64,000 nucleotides of DNA. It comes from Dasypus novemcinctus. Its lineage: Eukaryota > Chordata > Mammalia > Cingulata > Dasypodidae. Location of the stretch: contig NC_080680.1 in NCBI RefSeq assembly GCF_030445035.2, forward strand, positions 111,254,228 through 111,318,227, in the 5' to 3' direction. The position numbers and the translations under genes are program-made. Every line of letters begins with the position of its first letter. Within the stretch, counting starts at the first letter, position 1. Shown piece by piece: positions 57,606-64,000 of this stretch. The notes below the pieces were generated by a model. That model was not told the DNA's origin. It saw only the letters and a program-made list of their open reading frames with translations, and searched no databases.

Positions 57606-58392
57606 ATACTGGACTGGGCTGATGCTCTAACAAAAAACAGGCTCCTGGCCTGGACTTTGGAATCAGGGTTTAGGACGAGGGTGGACAAGCATTAAGGACA
57701 CACTTAGTGAGTCATCGTTAGGGAAGAAAAGGAACTGAAGAAGCTCACCTGCGGCATACACTGGCAGAACAGTTAGTGAAATTTTGCCCATGGTAACATG
57801 GAAATTAGGTATCCAGTGACGTCAGATGTAGCTAAGGAGATTTCCTGTCCATATATTGAACTTTCTGACTTTTCCTATTGCCTGTAATAGAACAGGAACA
57901 GTAAACTGAAGGAAGAAATGCTCATTTTTTTTCAAGTAGAATTAAGATCTTATAAAGGAGTCAGGATTTTACAAAAGAGAAATTTTAAATTCTTCTCACC
58001 CCCTGTCGATCCTGGGAAAATGCATTAGTCAAAGTAAGAAATAGCATCAGACACTTCCACAAGAATAGGTCCTAAGGGTTAAAATGCCAAGCATGTGGTT
58101 ATATACTTTGTTGAAATCTTAGAAAGATTGAAGAGTGTGCTTACTAAAACTTATTAAATCTTAAGGTTGTGATTCCACAGTTTTTTAAATAGATGAAAAC
58201 TCATTTAAGAATTTTTAAGGCTTTGTCCACAGCTCAAGGAAGGGAAGAGATTGTCTCAGAATAAAATTTGGGTGTTTCTTTTATCTAATGGCATAATTTG
58301 AAACACTCTGCAATTTGAAACACAAAAAACCCACAATGTTTTTAAAGGTATTTTGCCAGCATTTACTGAAAGCAACAAGGGCTGTTCTAATT
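57606..58392. other. No gene recognised
   Basis: No supported reading frame, RNA gene or repeat is visible. The right end is the target site of the SINE that follows. Confidence 0.5.
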
Positions 58393-58406
58393 AAAAGGAG
58401 GCCTTT

Positions 58407-58763
58407 GGGGGAAGTGGCTGTGGCTTAATCAGTTGGGCTCCCAACTACCGTGTGGGAGGCCCTGGGTTCCCGTCCCGGGGCCTCCTTGTGAAGGCAGGCT
58501 CGCCCTCACACAGCTGAGTGCTGCCCGGCCTGCAAGTGCAAGTGCCGTGGAGAGCCGACTCAGCAAGGTGACGCAACAAAAAGGGAGACAAGCAAAAACA
58601 CAGAGGAGCGCACAGCAAATGGACACAGGGTGCAGACAGAAAGCAAGCTGCAAGGGGCGCGGGGTGGAATAAATAAAAATAAAAATACAGACACACAGAA
58701 GAACACACAGAAATGGACACAGAGCAGACAGCAAGCAAGCCGCAAGGAGGGGGGAATTGTAAA
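58407..58763 (+). mobile_element. DAS-related SINE, second subfamily
   Basis: The head differs from the other long copies: GGAAGTGGCTGTGGCTTAATC then AGTTGGGCTCCC. The body again has GTGACGCAACAAAAAGGGAG. A perfect 14-bp duplication, AAAAGGAGGCCTTT, flanks it (58393-58406 and 58764-58777). The 3' part appears twice, at about 58600-58668 and 58690-58755, separated by an AATAAAAATAAAAAT spacer. The copy at 60126-60413 belongs to the same subfamily. Confidence 0.93.
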
Positions 58764-58777
58764 AAAAGGAGGCCTTT

Positions 58778-60115
58778 AGTACCCAGACAGCCAGAGGCAG
58801 GAAGAAGGCTCAAAGGAAGACTCAGTTACAACAGGTGCCACTTCTTATGGAAACCAAAGACTGACTCAGATGACAGAGCCCTGCTTGAGGAAAACATCTA
58901 TGAATGTTCATTTTCACTCAATATATATGTTCATTTCTTTGACTTTGTGTTTTTATATTTGACTATTATTGACCCTCCTGGGCAACATTTAAAATAACTA
59001 AAGGCAAATAATGTGTTTTATACCTTTTTCCATACATTACACGTAATTGTTATGAATTCCATGTTTGCTTATGTTTAAAATTTCTCAATTTTCTGAAAAC
59101 TAAAATTTTGTGTAAATAATGAAACAGAAAAAAGTTTTTCTCTAACTTTTGCATCTAATTTTTTCACGTGTTAATGATGTATACAGGATTACACAAAGGA
59201 TTGTTTTGAAGTCTGAATTTCCAGAGGTCTCTTATTTTAGAATAAAATCATTTAGGCTCTCTCTGTGATTAGACTTTGGTTTGTCAATCAAGACATCAAT
59301 TCCCAGATGACCACATGAGAGGGCCTGAGCCTGGAGGTCCGAGGCTGCATTGATAAGTGTGCTCCAGCACTTTTCTGCCCTCATTTCTATGGCAGCCACA
59401 CCTGAAGACTCCATAAAATTGTTTGTGTGATTGTGTCTTCTCCACTTATTTTTGTCACTCCATGTGCATCAATCATTTTCTCCTAAAACTCAAAATTGAA
59501 ACCCATATTTATTGAAGTCCCCAGTTTCAAAAACAGTCTCCTGAAATCATGTTCACTGCTACCACAAAATGGCAATTATGGAAATTTGGAAACTGTTCCA
59601 TTCTGATGATTATTTAAAACCTATCACCTATCATCTCTTTCCCTCTCATCACATATTTCCTTCAGGTGATTGCCCTGTGCAGCACTTTGCCTGAAATGGG
59701 CATGTTCTCTCTGCCCAGGGCCTTTTTATTCAATCCTCACAGCAACTTTATTGGGTAAACAAATAATGTTCCACTTAAAAATGTGAAAAGGAGACTTGTA
59801 AATGTTAAGTGACTTACATAAATTCCTACAGCCAATTGCAAAGGCCGTTTATTTTATTTATACCACAGATGCATTAAAATGATGGATCATGGAAGGAATA
59901 TGAAGAATAAGTTACTTGTTATTATCATTTGACTAATTGAATGACCATCCACAAATACACTGTATCCTAAGTGTACATGAAAGCCTCACAAAGACAGAGA
60001 AAACCTGCTAATTCTTCCGGCACACTTTAAGAGCGCCTCAGCTTCAAATTCTTTCATAACAAAACCTAGTTTTCTGTTTAATATTTGTAGGTATGTGTGT
60101 GTGTGCAGGCACACC
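58778..60115. other. No gene recognised
   Basis: About 1.3 kb without a recognisable gene or repeat. A TG repeat (60094-60106) lies at its right end, just before the SINE pair. Confidence 0.5.
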
Positions 60116-60125
60116 TTGTTGGTAG

Positions 60126-60413
60126 ATGTTTTGTTTTTTAAAGATTTTTTTTTATCCCCCTCCCCTTGCTGCTTGCTTGCTGTCTGCTCTCTGTGTCCAT
60201 TTGCTGCGCGCTCTTCATCTGTGTTTTTGCTCGTCTCCCTTTTTTTTTGTTGCATCACCTTGCTGAGTCGGCTCTCCACGGCACTCGTGGGCCAGTGGCT
60301 CTCCACAACACGCGGGCGAGCCTGCCTTCACAAGGAGGCCCCGGGACGCAAACCCAGGGCCTCCCATAGGGTAGACGGGAGCCCAATTGATTGAGCCACA
60401 GTTGCTTTCCCCT
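60126..60413 (-). mobile_element. DAS-related SINE, first of a tandem pair
   Basis: On the minus strand, the head at the right end is the complement of GGGGAAAGCAACTGTGGCTC, the same subfamily as 58407-58763. The T-rich tail begins near 60130. Short copies of TTGGTAG lie at 60119-60125 and 60415-60421, consistent with a target duplication. Confidence 0.88.
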
Positions 60414-60421
60414 TTTGGTAG

Positions 60422-60774
60422 TTTTTTTTTAAGATTTATTTATTTATTTAATTACCCCCCCTCCCCCGGTTGTCTGTTCTCTGTGTCTCTTTGCTGCGTT
60501 TTGTTTCTTTGACCGCTTCTGTTGTCGCAGCAGCACGGGAAGTGTGGGCGGCGCCGTTCCTGGGCAGGCTGCACTTTCTTTCGCGCTGGGCGGCTCTCCT
60601 TGCGCATGCGGCTCCCCTATGCGGGGGACACCCCTGCGTGGCAGGGCACTCCTTGCGCGCATCAGCACTGCGCATGGGCCAGCTCCACACGGGTCAAGGA
60701 GGCCCGGGGTTTGAACCGCGGACCTCCCATGTGGTAGACGGACGCCTTAACCACTGGGCCAAGTCCGTTTCCCT
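60422..60774 (-). mobile_element. DAS-type SINE, second of a tandem pair
   Basis: This is a long DAS copy of the common subfamily on the minus strand (head complement GGGAAACGGACTTGGCCCAG at the right end). It is flanked by TTGGTAGTTTTTT at 60415-60427 and 60776-60788. The same TTGGTAG also lies left of the previous SINE, so both inserted at essentially one site, one beside the other. Confidence 0.92.
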
Positions 60775-60788
60775 GTTGGTAGTTTTTT

Positions 60789-61983
60789 GACAGACATTTT
60801 TCTACAGGGACAGGTTCACTGAAGTGTAACTCCTTACAAATACACAGAAAAAACGACAAAATTTTTGGGAGTAAATTTTTAGGTTCTTATGCTGCCAATT
60901 CCCTGTAGTTCAATAAAAATATCAGTCAGTACTAAATAAAGTCAATGCCAACTTTTCTGACCAGAAATCAGAAAAGAAGCAAACATGGAGAATCCTTCTC
61001 TTTGGCAAAGGGAAGGTTATGCTCAGTTGCATTTTCCCATCAGCTCCTTTGCAGCAGAGCTGGTCAGTTTCAGTTTTATTAGTGCCACTAATAACCTTGC
61101 TAAGTCAGGGTGTGCTCAGCTGCAGGCCAGGCTCCTGGTGGCTGGATGCCTATATTTTTAGAAGGCTCTGAATGTTCCCTTAATTATTGAGAAGTAGGTT
61201 GGCTTGTGGAACTCTAGTGCGCTTGCACAAAGGTTCAACAGCCTGCTCCTCTTCATGTAGAATGCAAAGTAGTGATAGTAGGTTTGACATTATAAGCCTC
61301 GGGAATCATGCTGTTGTGTATACAAACAAGTAACCATCACCAAAAAACTCTATGCTTTGCAAATTTATTTTTCTTAACTTACTTATTCTTGTATGGATAT
61401 TCAAGTGACATATTCAATTTCATATCTTAAACCAAATACCCTGATTTCATTGGTGATCTCAGAATATTTTCCCTCCCCAAATTGTCAGGAATTTGGACAT
61501 TCCTTTAAAAAAATATAATATCCGTTCTCTTTTTAAAATACTTTAGTACATTCCCTACATATTTAGGAAGATAGATGTTCCTAAATGTATTATGATGTTA
61601 AGTTTATTCATCAATGCTTGAATCGCTCTGTTCAAGAAATTGTTCTTTGGACATTAAATCATTGAAAGAAAAGAATAATTTCAATTAAGTACTTTCAAAA
61701 TCAGAAAGTAAATGTTATTCTCAAGTAGGGAAAAACTAATTTGTCTCTCTGACATTATACATAGGCAGACACATACAAAATATTAAATTTCTGTTCTTTG
61801 TTTTTATACACATTCAGGACTTGGTCAAAATACATCCTTTTAAAATAGCTAAATATTTGCCTCATAGGCCAAAGACAGAAGTAATCAGTGTGCTTTGGAT
61901 TTATATAGCTATATACAGCATGGTTTTTAGAATACTGAGATAATAATTGGAGAAGGAAATTTCTGAAATAACAACTGTCAAAT
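60789..61983. other. No gene recognised
   Basis: About 1.2 kb with no supported gene or repeat. It is AT-rich at the right. It ends at the SINE target site. Confidence 0.5.
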
Positions 61984-61996
61984 AAAAGATTAAGCA

Positions 61997-62409
61997 GGCG
62001 GTGGACTTGGCCCAGTGGTTAGGGTGTCCATCTACCACATGGGAGGTCCACGGTTCAAACCCCGGGCCTCCTTGACCCGTGTGCAGCTGGCCCATGCGCA
62101 GTGCTGATGTGCGCAAGGAGTGCCCTGCCACGCAGGGGTGTCCCCATGTAGGGGAGCCCCATGCGCAAGGAGTGCACCCCGTAAGGAGAGCCGCCCAGCG
62201 CGAAAGAAAGTGCAGCCTGCTCAGGAATGGTGCCACACACACGGAGAGCTGACACAAGATGACGCAACAAAAAGAAACACAGATTCCCTTGCGCTGACAA
62301 CAACAGAAGCGGACAAAGAAAGAAGACGCAGCAAATAGACAACAAGAACAGACAACCGGGAGGAGGGGGAAGGGGAGAGAAATAAATAAATAAATCTTTA
62401 AAAAAAAAA
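61997..62409 (+). mobile_element. DAS-type SINE with perfect target duplication
   Basis: The element is a full-length long DAS copy with GGACTTGGCCCAGTGGTTAG head, B-box-like GGTTCAAACCC, ATGACGCAACAAAAAGAAAC body and an AAAT repeat plus a long A-run as tail. The 13-bp duplication AAAAGATTAAGCA is identical at 61984-61996 and 62410-62422. This and the intact tail suggest a fairly young copy. Confidence 0.95.
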
Positions 62410-62542
62410 AAAAGATTAAGCAATTATTGAATGATTACAATGTTCCCATTAGCAACCATTTAGTAAAAATCCATATTAAGGACCAAAATTAGTGAGTCCA
62501 CTTGAATGTTGCTTTGCATTTGAGCTATCATGTCAAAATTAT

Positions 62543-62627
62543 ACAGAGAGCAGGTGTAGTTCAGGGGATTGAGCTCCTGCTTCCCAGGTATGAGGTCCCA
62601 GGTTCAATCCCCAGTACCCCATTAAAG
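62543..62627 (+). mobile_element. Monomeric tRNA-derived SINE
   Basis: The copy of 85 bp begins ACAGAGAGCAGGTGTAGTTC and ends in ATTAAAG, with a B-box-like GGTTCAATCCC. A short perfect duplication, AAAATTAT, flanks it (62535-62542 and 62628-62635). It is the same type as 13101-13190. Confidence 0.85.
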
Positions 62628-62689
62628 AAAATTATGTTGACACTTCCTTTCCCAGGTGTGGTAGATATAGATAATGGACCCGATGTTAT

Positions 62690-62743
62690 ATGAATGACCT
62701 TATGTTATTCCAGCCGATGAATAACCTTATGTTATTCCAGCCC
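62690..62743. repeat. Two-copy 27-bp tandem repeat
   Basis: Units at 62690-62716 and 62717-62743 differ at about two positions; the shared core is ACCTTATGTTATTCCAGCC. It is probably a local slippage duplication. Confidence 0.88.
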
Positions 62744-63089
62744 TTAGTCATTTGAGATATACCATTCACTGTGGAGACGCAAAAAGCCTTTCCCCGGTGT
62801 CTTTTCTGAATTTCTGATCCATGGTATATTTCAGCAAGATAAAATGTGTTTTTTTTATTTATAGTAACTAAACTTTATGTACTGTCTTACTGAACAATAA
62901 CAAATTATTGTTACAATTGGTAACAGGAACAATGAATCTCTTCATTCTGCCCCTCTTCTCTGTTCTACTTCTAGTGAATTCTTTCTGAACTCACAGTTAA
63001 TGCAGCTGTCTACATCTGCCTAGAGAGCTCCAGGCCTTTAGTCTCTGTCTGCAGGCGTATGTCAGCAACGATGCTGTGCTGAGTGAATT

Positions 63090-64000
63090 TTCTGAAAATC
63101 AAGCTTCATCAGGTCAAGTCCCTTCTTAAATTCCTTCAGTGAGTCCTCATTTCCTCACAATAAAATTCATACAGTCCCTTTAATATGGGCATTTTGTACA
63201 GTGATTCCTCTCCATGTTCCCAACCTCTTCTCTCCCCATGTCATTGCCCAAAACAAAAACAAATAAACCTAGAAAAAAAAAGCATTGCAACCTCCCTTGA
63301 AGAAATTGGCTCCTATTTGAAAAATAATGTGGATTCAAGTACCATGATATTGAGATGAAAAACATTGACGATCATACTATTTTCCCTAAAAAAGGCATAT
63401 GCCAAAATTTTCAACTTTTTAGAGCTCTAGTACTCCTTTGCTTTTTACACATGAAGTTGTCCTAATATGTCTTCCCCTGATTTTCACCCAAGATACTAAT
63501 ATCAGGTTTTCCTTAAGATTCAACCCCATTTCCACATTCTCTTGAATGTAGCCTGTACTCACTCTTCTTACTCTCTTCAAACCCACTACTGATCCACCTC
63601 CTTGTTTTTATCAAACAACCGCACTTATTACTTACATTTCATCCCTCATGAGAGATCAGCCTCATCTGCGAGAATACCTGCCATAAACTTGTCATCACCT
63701 CCTTCATCCAAGTCTGAGTCCCTGGTGTGCTTCATAATATTTGAGGTTTTTATGCATCACACACCTTTGGTTCAAATTTGTCCCACCTTATTTAGAGTAC
63801 GGGTCCTTCCCTCATTCCCCCGCCATTCCTCAGAGTGAAGGGCTCCCCCTCTACTTCCTGATGCATAACCTTTATCCATGTTCAAATCACTCCCATCATA
63901 CAAATCCTCTCCCTAACCTGCAAATCGCTATAGCAACCTTGCCAGTATTCCCCCATATCTCATCTAAATTTCTTGCAGAATATTTTTCAAAACGCTCACC
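63090..64000 (+). mobile_element. L2-like old LINE remnant, patchy
   Basis: CCTTCAGTGAGTCCTCATTTCC (63130) followed by ATAAAATTCATACAGTCCCTT resembles the L2 3' region, which reads in the order CTTCAGTGGCTCCCCATTGC then a AAAGTCCAAACTCCTTA-like part. Pyrimidine-rich wording at 63680-63900 is also compatible. A non-matching stretch lies between about 63240 and 63540. The call rests on general wording and is tentative. No gene is visible. Confidence 0.4.

Overview
The window is nuclear DNA of a placental mammal. It almost certainly comes from an armadillo (Xenarthra, Cingulata), because it carries many copies of the tRNA-derived DAS-type SINE, whose head reads GGGAAGCGGACTTGGCCCAG and which is known from armadillos. 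There is no prokaryotic content. About three quarters of the sequence is retrotransposon-derived. The only host gene I can support is one olfactory receptor, and it looks broken.

Layout. 1-5724: a minus-strand L1 cut by the window edge, with intact ORF1 and damaged ORF2. 5725-6071: a CpG-rich, retrocopy-like piece. 6072-12330: an older plus-strand L1 holding nested insertions. 12331-19650: SINEs, L1 3'UTR pieces in both orientations, a solo LTR and L1 remnants. 19663-21915: mostly unassigned sequence. 21930-30743: a full-length minus-strand L1 with perfect 14-bp target site duplications, a poly(A) tail, intact ORF1 (323 aa) and ORF2 (1272 aa), a 2.5-kb 3'UTR, and a 1.36-kb 5'UTR containing a GC-rich tandem array. 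31384-33250: two L1 3'UTR insertions. 33251-37967: the least repetitive part, holding the olfactory receptor (36281-37228). 37968-41051: the first copy of a segmental duplication. 41090-44687: an LTR and a minus-strand ERVL-like provirus with a tRNA-Leu primer binding site. 44688-48470: L1 tails, an ORF2-less HAL1-like element and a SINE. 48486-52140: AT-rich sequence and ancient L1. 52289-56813: the second duplication copy, split by a twin-primed L1 insertion. 57095-64000: an MLT1-like LTR, several SINEs, unassigned sequence and an L2-like stretch.

How the parts relate. The SINEs and truncated L1 pieces are products of L1 machinery, in keeping with their A-rich tails and 8-15 bp target duplications. 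The L1 at 21930-30743 is the one copy here that still looks able to encode that machinery. Nesting gives a relative order: ancient L1/MER5A, then the segmental duplication, then the twin-primed insertion; and the old plus-strand L1, then the SINEs inside it.

Limits. Everything was read by eye. Repeat family names beyond the major class, divergence values and exact edges of old elements are approximate unless target duplications are quoted. I found no undescribed biological system; the best candidates for follow-up are the intact L1 with its unusual 5'UTR and the ORF2-less L1.
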